From the NCBI RefSeq assembly GCF_001536285.1, contig NZ_FAOZ01000013.1:1-64000 (forward strand): DNA of 64,000 nucleotides. The letters run 5' to 3'. Below the pieces are notes generated by a model that was given only the letters and a program-made list of their open reading frames with translations, was not told the DNA's origin and did no database searches. The position numbers were made by a program, and so were the translations under genes. Shown one piece after another: positions 49,777-58,224 of this stretch (position 1 is the stretch's first letter; every line of letters starts with the position of its first letter). This stretch comes from Parafrankia irregularis. Its GTDB lineage: Bacteria; Actinomycetota; Actinomycetes; Frankiales; Frankiaceae.

Positions 49777-51837
49777 CCGCGAGTAGGCGCCGCCGTCGGC
49801 GAGCAGCCCACCGTGGGTGCCTTCCTCGACGACCCGGCCGTGGTCCATGACGTAGATGCGGTCGGCGTCGCGGACCGTGGACAGACGGTGCGCGATCACC
49901 AGGCAGGTCCGGCCGATGGCAAGCCGGTCGAGCGCGGCCCGCACGGCCGCCTCGGAGACCGTGTCCAGCGCGGAGGTGGCCTCGTCGAGCACCAGCACCC
50001 GCGGTGCCTGAAGCAGCACCCGGGCGATGGCGAGCCGTTGCCGCTCCCCTCCGGAAAGCCGGTAGCCGCGGGCACCGACCCGGGTCGCGAGGCCCTCGGG
50101 AAGGCGGTCGAGCAGTGCCGAGAGATGCGCCGCGTCCAGTGCCTCGCGCAGCTCGTCATCGGTGGCGTCGAGCCTGCCGTAGCGCAGGTTGGCGGCGATG
50201 GTGTCATGGAACAGGTGCGGGTCCTGCGGGACGACGCCGACCAGCGCGTGCAGCTCGGCGGCGGGTATGTCGGCCAGATCCCGACCGCCGAGCCGGACGG
50301 TTCCGCGCTGGGGCCGGTGAATGCCGCTCGCGAGATAGGTGATGGTCGTCTTGCCGGCACCGCTCGCGCCGACGACGGCCGTGGTCGTGCCCGCCGCCGC
50401 CCGCAACGTGACACCCCGAAGGTTCCACGCCTCGTCCTCGGACGCCTGACCGGGCACAGCGCGGCCGGGAGCGGCGCCGTCGGGGTCCGGCGTCGCCAGG
50501 TCGTAGGAGAACCAGACGTCGTCCAGACTGAGGTCAAGGGCCTGGGCCCGCGTCCGCGGCCGCGCCGGCTCAGTCTGACGGGCGCCGACCCCGGCCACCG
50601 TTCCGGCCCGCGGCACCGCCCGGGCGGTGGGCGCTCCACCGACGGGAGGGCTGCCGGCGGGAAGGCTGCCCGTGTGAAGGCCGCCGTTGTGACTGCTGCC
50701 GTTGTGACTGCTGCCGGCGGGCTCGCCGTCGGTGGGGAGGTCGAGCAGGGCGAAGATCCGCCGGAAGGAGGCCCCGGCCGACGACAGCTCCGACTTCAGC
50801 TCGACCGCCGACGCCAGCGGCCCGAAGGAGACCAGCAGGGCACCGCCGAGAGCCGCGACGGTGCCGAGCGTGGTGCGTCCGGTCGACACCAGCCAGGCAC
50901 CCAGCGCGACGACGACGATCATCGTCACGACGATGCCGAGGTTGACCACGAGCCGTACCCGGGAGGTCAGCCGGGCCTGCTCCCGGGCCGCCGCCAGCAG
51001 GGCCTCGCCAGCCTCCTCGAAGCGGGCGCACTCGTAGTCGGCCCGGTCGAACAGCCGGACGTGCAGGGCACCCGAGACGGACGAGGTGTCCGCCACCTGG
51101 GCCATCAGCTGGCCGTCGAGCTCACGCTGGCGCTGGGACAGCACCGCGAGACGCCGCCGGCCCGCCTTCATGATCAGCAAGGTGGCCGGGGCGAACACCA
51201 TCACCGCGAGGCTGAGACGCCAGTCGAGCACGAACACGACGGTCAGGCCGACGGCGATGTCCGCCACCCGGCAGACGACCGCCTGCACGATCGCCGAGAT
51301 CGCGTACTGCGCGGAGACCACATCGGTGGACATCACCGTCATGACCTCGCCCTGCTGGCTGCGCGGGAAGAAGCCGAACGGCAGGTGCTGCAGGCGTGCG
51401 TTGACAGCCTGCCGCATCCGCACCGTGATCACCGCGCCGAGCCTGGCGATCAGCGCCATCCGGGTCGCCAGTACCGCCGACTCGAACACCAGCAGCGCGC
51501 ACAGCAGCAGCACCGGGGCGACCAGGTCCTCGATGCGGCCGGTGGGCAGGGACCGGTCGATCAGATGGCGCAGCAGGAACGGGCCCGCCGCGACCGCCAC
51601 CGAGCCGATGACCGACAGACCGACCAGGGCGGTGACGACCCGGCCCTGGTCGGCGAAGAACGCCAGGCTCCGCGCGGCTTCCCCGGTGCCGGTCAGCCGC
51701 GCGACCACCTGGGCGTGCAGCCTGGTCACCCGGGTGGGCAGAACGGACCGTCGCGAAGGAAGCACGACGCCAGACACTATGCCGCCCACGCCGTCCCATC
51801 GCCGCCTCCCCCGGGCCCGGTCCACGGGCTCCCCCAC
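49750..51837 (-). CDS. ABC transporter, fused membrane and ATPase domains (exporter type)
   Basis: 695-residue half-transporter that should work as a homodimer. Six membrane helices occupy roughly residues 60-350. A low-complexity linker with SSHNGSSHNG units follows, then the ATPase domain: Walker A VGASGAGKTTITYL, Q-loop GVVPQDPHLFHDT, signature LSGGERQRLAIARVLL, Walker B VLVLDEATSALD, H-loop VIAHRLSTVRDADRIYV. The exporter fold suits extrusion of a small molecule or lipid. The start is uncertain: GTG at 51837, or GTG at 51777 (675 residues). It follows the adenylation-carrier-thioesterase gene by 27 bp, so it is likely coexpressed and exports that product. Confidence 0.9.
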   Translation of the reverse strand: MGEPVDRARGRRRWDGVGGIVSGVVLPSRRSVLPTRVTRLHAQVVARLTGTGEAARSLAFFADQGRVVTALVGLSVIGSVAVAAGPFLLRHLIDRSLPTGRIEDLVAPVLLLCALLVFESAVLATRMALIARLGAVITVRMRQAVNARLQHLPFGFFPRSQQGEVMTVMSTDVVSAQYAISAIVQAVVCRVADIAVGLTVVFVLDWRLSLAVMVFAPATLLIMKAGRRRLAVLSQRQRELDGQLMAQVADTSSVSGALHVRLFDRADYECARFEEAGEALLAAAREQARLTSRVRLVVNLGIVVTMIVVVALGAWLVSTGRTTLGTVAALGGALLVSFGPLASAVELKSELSSAGASFRRIFALLDLPTDGEPAGSSHNGSSHNGGLHTGSLPAGSPPVGGAPTARAVPRAGTVAGVGARQTEPARPRTRAQALDLSLDDVWFSYDLATPDPDGAAPGRAVPGQASEDEAWNLRGVTLRAAAGTTTAVVGASGAGKTTITYLASGIHRPQRGTVRLGGRDLADIPAAELHALVGVVPQDPHLFHDTIAANLRYGRLDATDDELREALDAAHLSALLDRLPEGLATRVGARGYRLSGGERQRLAIARVLLQAPRVLVLDEATSALDTVSEAAVRAALDRLAIGRTCLVIAHRLSTVRDADRIYVMDHGRVVEEGTHGGLLADGGAYSRLYGAVGAG

Positions 51838-51864
51838 CCAGCCCGGGCAGAGGCGGCGATCAGG

Positions 51865-54684
51865 TCAGGTCGGCGTCGGCGCGAGGCGGGCGTGCAGGTC
51901 CGCGGCGAGGGCCGCCGCGTGTGGCTCGTTGAGCATCGTGTGGTGCTCGCCGGGGACCGTGACGACGGTGGTGTCACCGGTCAGGTGGCGGCTCCATCCG
52001 TCCCGTGCCGTGTCGTTGTTGTCCTCGGCGAGGTAGAGCAGGGTGCGGCCGGCGTAGGGGCGCACCTGGTAGGAGCGGCTGACGACCCGGGCGTGGTCGA
52101 AGAACGCGTCGAACTGGGAAAGGCCGGGGAAGCGGACGAGACCGGTGAGCGGCAGACGGGCTGCCTTGCGGACCTTCGACACGCTGGGCAGCAGCCGCTT
52201 CCACAGCGCCGGGGAGCGATCGGGACTGCCGGTGCCGGGCACGGTGCCGACCACGGCGCCCCCTGGGGAGCGGGCACCGGAGCGGGCACCGGCCGCGGGC
52301 GCGTTGGCGTCGGCTGTGCCGGCAGCATCGGCGCCGGCCCCGCGTGCTGCCGGGGGCAGCCGGCTGTCGAGCAGCGCCAGCAGGGCGACCTCGGCCCCGG
52401 CGTCCGTGAGCAGGTGGGCCATCTCCAGCGCGACGAGGCCACCGAAGGAGAATCCGACGAGATGGTAGGGCCCGTCGGGCTGGACCAGCCGGAGCACCTC
52501 GAGGTGGCGGCGGGCATGACGCTCGACGCTCCAGTCGGGGAACGCCCGGTTCTCCAGGCCCTGGGCCTGAAAGCCGTAGACCCGGCGGCCGGCACCGAGA
52601 CGGCGGGCGAGCGCGACGAAGTTGATGGCGAGGCCTCCGGCACCCGCGACGCAGAACAACGGCGGCCCGGACCCCTCGGTGCTCAGCGGGACACAGGTCG
52701 GATGGGTGGGCAGCGCCCGGTGGGCCGCCGCGACCCGCGCGGCCAGGGCCTCGACGGTGGGTGCCTGCGCCAGGGTGGAGGTCGGCAGGCGCACTCCCAG
52801 CCGGGCCGAGATGTCGCTCAGCAGCTGCTGGGCCAGCAGCGAGTCACCGCCGAGCTCGACGAAGTCGTCGTCGAGACCGACGTCGTCAACCTTGAGGGTC
52901 TGCGCGAACAGGTCGCGCACGGCGATCTCCCAATGGCTGCGGTCGGTTGGCGCGCGGCCCGGCGCCCGCGGTGGCGGCTCAGGCAGCGACGTCCGGTCGA
53001 TCTTGCCTCGCTCGTTGCGGGGCAGCTCGTTGAGCAGCACCACCGAGGCGGGCACCATGTAGGCGGGCAGCTTCTCCCGCAGCAGGCCGCGGACCATGAC
53101 CGCGGCTGCCTTGACCGTGCCGGCGCACACCACGTAGGCGACCAGCCGCGGGGGCTGGTCCGCCGGGTGCTGCGCCACGACCACGGCCTCCACGATGTCC
53201 GGCGAGGTCAGCAGCGCGGCTTCGATCTCGGCCGGCTCGACCAGGTAGCCGCGGATCTTCACCGCGGTGTCGGCGCGGCCCAGCAGCTCGATGCACCCGT
53301 CGGGACGTCGCCGCGCGAGATCACCGGCCCGGTAGGTGACCATCGGCCCGGCCGCGCCGGAATCGAGATCGCCGCGGGCGGGACGGAAACGGTCGGCGGT
53401 CATCCCGGCCGCGTTCCAGTAGCCGCCGGAAAGGTAGCGGGAGGTGACCGACATCTGCCCGGTGGCGCCGTCGGGCAGCGATTCACCGGCCTCGTCGACG
53501 ATGTCGACGTCCTTGCCGTCGACGGCCCATCCCGCCGGCAGCGGCCCGGTGGGAATCTCGTCATCGGACCGCACCGGAAAGAACGCCAGGGACGCGGTCT
53601 CCGTCGAGCCGGACCAGTTGTAGAACGTGCACGTCGCGGGCAGATGCGCGCGCAGCGCGGCCACCTCGCGGCCGTAGACGGCCTCGCCGGAACTGGTCAC
53701 CGCGCGCAGGCTGCCCAGGACGCACCCGGGCTCCGTGGCGCCGGTCAGGGCCCGGATGAGTGACGGGGTGAGATGCAGGGTGGTGATTCCGCGGTCGAGC
53801 AGCCATCCGGGCAGCGCCGCGATCCCCCGGGTGCGCGGGTCGAGCGCGTGCAGGGTGGCGCCGACCAGCAGCCCCCAGAACATGACGGTGATGCCGGCCG
53901 CGAACGCGACCGGCAGGACCAGGGCGACCTGGTCCGTGGCGTTCATGCCGACCACGTCGATCCCGGCGCGCAGTTCGTGCAGCACCGTCTGGTTCCGCCA
54001 GACGACCCCTTTGGGGACACCGGTGGACCCGGAGCTGAAAACGACGAAGGCCGGATCCGCGGGCAGTGCGAACCACCCCGGCAGCGGATCCTCCGACACC
54101 GCCCCCGGTTCCGCCTCGGGATCTGCCCCCGAATCCGCCGCCGAGTCGCCCGCGGCGGGATCCGGGCCGGACGCAGCTCCCCGCTCGCAGACGGATCCGG
54201 CGGTGTCGAGGAGCACGGCCTGGACCGGTCCGGCCGCGGCAAGAAGACCCTGGTGCCGGGTGTCGGTCAGGCAGGTGGTGACGCCGGCGAGCTCGAGGAT
54301 CTGCCCGAGCCGCGCCGGCGGCAGCACCGGGTCCAGCGGGACGAACGGCCGGCCGGCCTTCAGTACACCGAGCATCGCGACCGTCGCGGGAACACCCTGC
54401 TCCAGCAGGATGCCGACCGGGCTCGCGACGCCATCCACGCCATCCACACCGTTGACGCCTTTGACGCCGTTGACGCCATCCATGCGGCCACCGGAGCCGA
54501 CCAGCAGCCGGGCCAGCGCGGACGAGCGCCAGTCCAGGTCGGCATAGGTCAACGCGGTCGCGTCATCACATATCGCAGGCACATCCGTACGGGCCGCGAC
54601 GATTCGCGAGAATCGGGCCACGATCGACGGGTAGGGCGCCTCGAGACCGGCTGCCGGGATGACCAAGGGCTGCGTGCCCACCAT
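51865..54684 (-). CDS. Stand-alone NRPS-like adenylation-carrier-thioesterase protein
   Basis: 939 residues, one module without a condensation domain. Adenylation domain, about 30-565: A3 VFSSGSTGVPKGVVW (near 213), A5 YNWSGSTETASL (near 353), A7 YRAGDLARRRPDGC, A8 GRADTAVKIRGYLVEPAEIE (near 467), A10 NERGKIDRTSL. The A4 stretch reads LPVAFAAGITVMFWG, without the aspartate that anchors the alpha-amino group of ordinary amino acids. Carrier domain: LGGDSLLAQQ, Ser615 for phosphopantetheine. Type-I thioesterase: GFSFGGLVALEMAH (Ser746), with a GEHHTML histidine pair at 914-915. A repeat-derived insert (MDGVNGVKGVNGVDGVDGV) sits between A1 and A2. Divergent from the AHBA genes across a 204-bp gap. 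Likely substrate: AHBA or a derivative (inference). The architecture recalls RalA/TdiA-type synthetases. Confidence 0.88.
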   Translation of the reverse strand: MVGTQPLVIPAAGLEAPYPSIVARFSRIVAARTDVPAICDDATALTYADLDWRSSALARLLVGSGGRMDGVNGVKGVNGVDGVDGVASPVGILLEQGVPATVAMLGVLKAGRPFVPLDPVLPPARLGQILELAGVTTCLTDTRHQGLLAAAGPVQAVLLDTAGSVCERGAASGPDPAAGDSAADSGADPEAEPGAVSEDPLPGWFALPADPAFVVFSSGSTGVPKGVVWRNQTVLHELRAGIDVVGMNATDQVALVLPVAFAAGITVMFWGLLVGATLHALDPRTRGIAALPGWLLDRGITTLHLTPSLIRALTGATEPGCVLGSLRAVTSSGEAVYGREVAALRAHLPATCTFYNWSGSTETASLAFFPVRSDDEIPTGPLPAGWAVDGKDVDIVDEAGESLPDGATGQMSVTSRYLSGGYWNAAGMTADRFRPARGDLDSGAAGPMVTYRAGDLARRRPDGCIELLGRADTAVKIRGYLVEPAEIEAALLTSPDIVEAVVVAQHPADQPPRLVAYVVCAGTVKAAAVMVRGLLREKLPAYMVPASVVLLNELPRNERGKIDRTSLPEPPPRAPGRAPTDRSHWEIAVRDLFAQTLKVDDVGLDDDFVELGGDSLLAQQLLSDISARLGVRLPTSTLAQAPTVEALAARVAAAHRALPTHPTCVPLSTEGSGPPLFCVAGAGGLAINFVALARRLGAGRRVYGFQAQGLENRAFPDWSVERHARRHLEVLRLVQPDGPYHLVGFSFGGLVALEMAHLLTDAGAEVALLALLDSRLPPAARGAGADAAGTADANAPAAGARSGARSPGGAVVGTVPGTGSPDRSPALWKRLLPSVSKVRKAARLPLTGLVRFPGLSQFDAFFDHARVVSRSYQVRPYAGRTLLYLAEDNNDTARDGWSRHLTGDTTVVTVPGEHHTMLNEPHAAALAADLHARLAPTPT

Positions 54685-54888
54685 TTCTCAGCTTCCCCGC
54701 CCATCTGCTCTGTTCACGGCCATTCGAAGCATCGCCGATCGTACGACCCGGATACATCCACGCTCACCCACTGGTGCCACCATCGACGCACCTGTGCGGC
54801 CCTTTCGTGAATATTCGCGGTGGCCGGCCGGGACCTGTCAGATCCAGGACAGTCCGCATCTGGACGACCGAGCGTCGGGAGGACGACC
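54685..54888. promoter_or_regulatory. Bidirectional promoter region of the AHBA cluster
   Basis: The 204 bp between the adenylation-carrier-thioesterase gene and the aminodehydroquinate synthase gene contain no reading frame of interest. They must hold both promoters. The right gene has a good GGGAGG ribosome site at about 54878. No operator palindrome stood out to me. Confidence 0.5.
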
Positions 54889-55989
54889 ATGACGGAACCG
54901 CCCATGACCCACCGGGTCTGGGTTGACCTGGGTGAGCGCGGATATCCGGTCGAGATCGGCCCCGGTGTCCGGCGGCTTCTGCCGGACGTCGTGGGTCGGA
55001 TCGGAGCGGCGCGGGTCGCGGTCGTTTCGGCCCGTCCCGACCTTGACGCGGTTCCCGATCCCGGGGTACCGGCATTGCGGATCACCGCACGGGACGGCGA
55101 ACACGGAAAGACCCTCGCCAATGTCCAGGAACTCTGCGAAGGATTCGCTTCCTTCGGTCTTACCCGCTCAGATGCTGTGGTCTCCTGCGGCGGCGGCACG
55201 ACCACCGATGTCGTGGGCCTCGCGGCTGCCCTTTACCACCGCGGAATCGCGGTGATCCACCTGCCGACGTCGTTGCTGGCGCAGGTCGACGCGAGTGTCG
55301 GCGGCAAGACGGCGGTGAACCTGCCCGCCGGCAAGAACCTGGTGGGTGCCTACTGGCAGCCGAGCGCGGTGCTGTGCGACACCGACCACCTGCGCACGCT
55401 GCCCGCCCGGGAATGGACCAACGGCTACGGTGAGATCGCGCGGGCCCACTTCATCGGCGCGGGCGACCTGCGCGGACTGCCGGTCGCGGAGCAGATCGCC
55501 CGCAGCGTGGCGCTCAAGGCCTCGATCGTCGCCCGCGACGAACGCGACGGCGGGCTGCGCCACATCCTCAACTACGGGCACACGCTCGGACACGCGCTGG
55601 AGATCGTCACCGGCTTCGAGATGCGGCACGGCGAGGGCGTCGCCGTCGGGACGGTCTTCGCCGGCCGGCTGGCCGCCGCGCTCGGCCTGATCGACGAGGC
55701 GCGCGCCGCCGAGCACCTGGACGTGGTGGCGCACTACGGGCTCCCGACGGCGCTGCCAGCGGATGTCGACATCGCCGATCTCGTCGCGGCCATGCGGCGC
55801 GACAAGAAGTCGACCAACACGGGCCTGACCTTCGTCCTGGACTCGCCGGAGGGGCCCCAACTGGTTCCCGACGTCCCGCCGGACGTGGTGGTCAGCACCC
55901 TGGAGGCGATGGACCGCGACGGGGACCGGGACAGGCACGGGGTCAGGGACAGGGACCGCGACGGGGAGAGCGAACGATGCACGGCGTGA
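54889..55989 (+). CDS. 3-Amino-5-dehydroquinate synthase-like (RifG type)
   Basis: 366 residues, homologous to AroB but of the AHBA-cluster subtype: cyclises aminoDAHP to aminodehydroquinate. The NAD region reads SCGGGTTTDVVGLAAALYHR and PTSLLAQVDASVGGKTAVN, followed by LPAGKNLVGAYWQPSAVLCD. Metal ligands are in HILNYGHTLGHALE and MRHGEGVAVGTVFA. Compared with the housekeeping AroB at 17886, the GGG loop and the YHRG/YWQP segments differ in the way typical of RifG-like enzymes. ATG at 54889 follows GGGAGG. The tail is Asp/Arg-rich (RDGDRDRHGVRDRDRDG). It overlaps the next gene by 13 bp. Confidence 0.9.
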   Translation: MTEPPMTHRVWVDLGERGYPVEIGPGVRRLLPDVVGRIGAARVAVVSARPDLDAVPDPGVPALRITARDGEHGKTLANVQELCEGFASFGLTRSDAVVSCGGGTTTDVVGLAAALYHRGIAVIHLPTSLLAQVDASVGGKTAVNLPAGKNLVGAYWQPSAVLCDTDHLRTLPAREWTNGYGEIARAHFIGAGDLRGLPVAEQIARSVALKASIVARDERDGGLRHILNYGHTLGHALEIVTGFEMRHGEGVAVGTVFAGRLAAALGLIDEARAAEHLDVVAHYGLPTALPADVDIADLVAAMRRDKKSTNTGLTFVLDSPEGPQLVPDVPPDVVVSTLEAMDRDGDRDRHGVRDRDRDGESERCTA

Positions 55990-56903
55990 CGACCCAGCCC
56001 GCCCCCGTGGACCAGCCTGCCCCCGCGGCCCAGCCTGCCCCCGCGGCCCAGCCCGCCCACACACCTGCGGCCGACCGGCTCCCGCGGACGATCACCGGCG
56101 CGACCCGGCTGTTCGTCGTCGTCGGTGACCCGGTCGCCCAGGTCCAGGCACCGATGCTGATGAACCCCGTCTTCGCCGAGGTGGGCCTGGACGCCGTCCT
56201 CGTCCCGGTGCACGCCCGGCCGGAGGACTTTCCCGCCGTGCTGGCCGGGCTGCGTGCGATGGCCAACCTGGACGGCATCCTGATCACGATTCCGCACAAG
56301 GTGGCCGCGGCGGCGCTGGCGGACCTGCGCTCCCCCGCGGCCGCGATCAGCGGCAGCGCCAACGTGCTGCGGCGCGAGCCCGACGGGCGGTGGCTCGCCG
56401 ACAACTTCGACGGCTCCGGGTTCGTCCGGGGCCTGCGGCGGGCGGGGCACCGCGTCGCGGGCGCGAACGTGCGCCTGATCGGTGCGGGCGGGGCCGGCAG
56501 CGCCATCGCCGTCGCGCTGCTCGAAGCCGGCTGCGCCGGCCTGGCCGTCGTCGACCCCGACCGGGCCCGGCTCGCCGAGCTGCTCGGCCGGCTCGAGCCG
56601 CACTGGCCCGGTCAGGTCACCGCGGCACCACCCGAAGGGCCGGGCGCGCCGGGCACCGCGAGCACGATCGATCTGATCGTGAACGCCACACCGCTGGGCC
56701 TGCGCCCGCAGGACCCGCTGCCGTTCGACCCGACGACGCTGCCAGCGGGCTGTGTCGTGGCGGACATCATCATGAAGCCGGCCCGGACCCGGCTGCTGCA
56801 GGCGGCGGACGAACGCGGCCTGCCGACCCATCCGGGCATCCACATGCTGGCGGAGCAGGTCGACCTCTACCGGGCCTTCTTCGACCTGCCCGATGCCCGG
56901 TGA
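55977..56903 (+). CDS. Amino-shikimate/quinate dehydrogenase-like (RifI type)
   Basis: 308 residues of the AroE superfamily. After an Ala/Pro/Gln-repeat N-terminus (QPAPAAQPAPAAQP) the fold starts RLFVVVGDPVAQVQAPMLMN. Here the S-L-S carboxylate-binding motif of true AroE is replaced by Q-V-Q-A, as in RifI-like enzymes. The catalytic lysine (ITIPHKVAAAAL) and aspartate (ADNFDGSGFVRGL) are kept, as is the nucleotide loop LIGAGGAGSAIAVAL. In rifamycin producers RifI acts on the amino/quinate branch and is not essential for AHBA itself. GGGGAGAG precedes the ATG. The downstream kinase gene overlaps its stop by 4 bp. Confidence 0.9.
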   Translation: MHGVTTQPAPVDQPAPAAQPAPAAQPAHTPAADRLPRTITGATRLFVVVGDPVAQVQAPMLMNPVFAEVGLDAVLVPVHARPEDFPAVLAGLRAMANLDGILITIPHKVAAAALADLRSPAAAISGSANVLRREPDGRWLADNFDGSGFVRGLRRAGHRVAGANVRLIGAGGAGSAIAVALLEAGCAGLAVVDPDRARLAELLGRLEPHWPGQVTAAPPEGPGAPGTASTIDLIVNATPLGLRPQDPLPFDPTTLPAGCVVADIIMKPARTRLLQAADERGLPTHPGIHMLAEQVDLYRAFFDLPDAR

Positions 56904-57925
56904 CCGGCCGGCTTGGCATCGACGTCGGTGGCACCAAGGTGGCTCTGCGGCTCGAGGTCGCCGGGCAGCCCCCGCGCGAGACGGTGTTGCGCTGGGCGGC
57001 CGGGGCCACCGCCGAAGCGGACCTGCGTGCCCTGGGCGAGGCGGTCACCGGGCTGTGCGCCGGATGGGGCGAGCCGGTCGGCGCGGTCGGCGCGATCGGC
57101 GTGGCGATGCCGGCAACAGTCGATCATGAAGGGCGGGTCACGGCCTGGCCGAGCCGGCCGTCCTGGACCGGCCTGGACCTCGGGCCGGCTCTGCGGAACC
57201 TCGTTCCCGGCGCGGCGGTGGCCCTCGCCGACGACGGCGATCTCGCCGCGCTGGCCGAGGCGGAGCACGCGGGCGCCGCGAACCTGGTCTACCTCGGGGT
57301 CGGCACGGGCATCGGCGGCGGTCTCGTGCTGGACGGGCGCCTGTGCCCCGGGCCGGCCCGGGGCTCCTGCGAGATCGGGCATCTGATCATCGCCCTGGAC
57401 GGACCGCTGTGCCGATGCGGACGCCGCGGCTGCCTGCAGGCCATCGCCTCCGGACCCGCCACGCTGCGTCGTGCCGGTGACCTGCGCGCGGGCAACCGGC
57501 GCCCGACCACCAGCACCAGCACCAGCACCGCCACCGGAACCAGCACCAGCACCAGCACCGGCACCGCAGCCTCCGACGCCGCGGACGCCGCGGACGCCGC
57601 GGACGCCGACGTGGACTATCCGGAGCTGCGGGAGGCCTGGGGAGCGGGTTCGGACTGGGCCCGTACCGCGGTCGGGATGACCGCGGCGGCGCTGGCAGCC
57701 GCGGTGGCCGGTCTGACCGAGCTGGTGCGGCCCGACCTCGCGGTCATCGGCGGCGGCTTCGCCGACGGGCTGGCGGGATTCGTCGACGAGGTCGCCGCCC
57801 GGACCCGGGCCCTGTCCCGGCCCGGTCACCCCCCGGTACCGGTCCAGGCCGCCCAGCTGGGCGGCCTGTCGTCGCTGGCGGGCGCGTTGCTGCTGGCCCG
57901 CACCCTGGACCCGACGTCCGGCTGA
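56900..57925 (+). CDS. ROK-family kanosamine kinase-like protein (RifN type)
   Basis: 341 residues. ROK sugar kinase: ATP site LGIDVGGTKVALRL, AMPATVDHEGRVTAWP, active region LGVGTGIGGGLVLDGRLCPG, and the zinc cluster CEIGHLIIALDGPLCRCGRRGCLQ (cut here to its key Cys and His; GPLCRCGRRGCLQ is intact). In AHBA biosynthesis the RifN relative phosphorylates kanosamine at C6. A microsatellite-like insert ([20 protein letters not shown] then AADAADAADAD) of about 40 residues follows the zinc motif. GTG at 56900 overlaps the preceding stop (GTGA). A general glucokinase is the alternative; the cluster context argues for kanosamine. Confidence 0.88.
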   Translation: MTGRLGIDVGGTKVALRLEVAGQPPRETVLRWAAGATAEADLRALGEAVTGLCAGWGEPVGAVGAIGVAMPATVDHEGRVTAWPSRPSWTGLDLGPALRNLVPGAAVALADDGDLAALAEAEHAGAANLVYLGVGTGIGGGLVLDGRLCPGPARGSCEIGHLIIALDGPLCRCGRRGCLQAIASGPATLRRAGDLRAGNRRPTTSTSTSTATGTSTSTSTGTAASDAADAADAADADVDYPELREAWGAGSDWARTAVGMTAAALAAAVAGLTELVRPDLAVIGGGFADGLAGFVDEVAARTRALSRPGHPPVPVQAAQLGGLSSLAGALLLARTLDPTSG

Positions 57926-58224
57926 CGGGTCGGCCACGCCGGCCGACGTCCCACCCGGGCGTGAGGGCCGCGAACCAGCGATGCATCCGGGGCCACCGAC
58001 AGTGGCCTGGATGTCTGTGTACCTACCGCGCGGCGACCCATCGGGGATCCCGCGCCGCCACGCAGCACCGGCAGTTCGTACGAATAGGGGCGAACAGCGC
58101 TTGACCGTCCGCAAGAAGTGAGGATCCCGGTTGTTTGAGCAGCCAAAATCCTCCCTTCCTGCTCGGCCGCGGCGGGCGCGGCGTCAGAGGCCGCGCCGCG
58201 GAGTGCGGGCGGGGGCTGTGGGCC
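57926..58224. other. Convergent gap with a conserved 115-bp repeat element
   Basis: Between the kinase and phosphatase genes. The block from 58045 (GGATCCCGCGCCGCCACGCA onward) matches the one at 21006 over roughly 80 bp. It leads into a degenerate palindrome (58118-58160) of the same family as the copies at 21.1, 34.3 and 45.8 kb. Possible bidirectional terminator; no T-tract. Confidence 0.6.
58118..58160. repeat. Palindromic repeat family member in the AHBA cluster
   Basis: AAGTGAGGATCCCGGTTGTTTGAGCAGCCAAAATCCTCCCTT-like sequence. The stem is imperfect compared with 45776-45823, but the outer GAGGAT/ATCCTC arms and the loop pattern are retained. Its upstream flank is shared with the 21-kb array. 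Confidence 0.7.

Noticed and set aside
49813-53763. 1316-codon open frame on the plus strand
   Set aside because: Antisense to the ABC transporter and the adenylation-carrier-thioesterase gene, both of which have intact catalytic motifs. High GC alone keeps such frames open.
54889-56903. Reading the AroB/AroE-like pair as redundant housekeeping shikimate genes
   Set aside because: Both housekeeping copies are already present in the core region. These copies carry the subtype changes and neighbours of AHBA clusters.
56900-57925. ROK protein as an ordinary glucokinase
   Set aside because: Translational overlap with the RifI-like gene and its position in the AHBA operon favour kanosamine kinase. 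Specificity still needs an assay.
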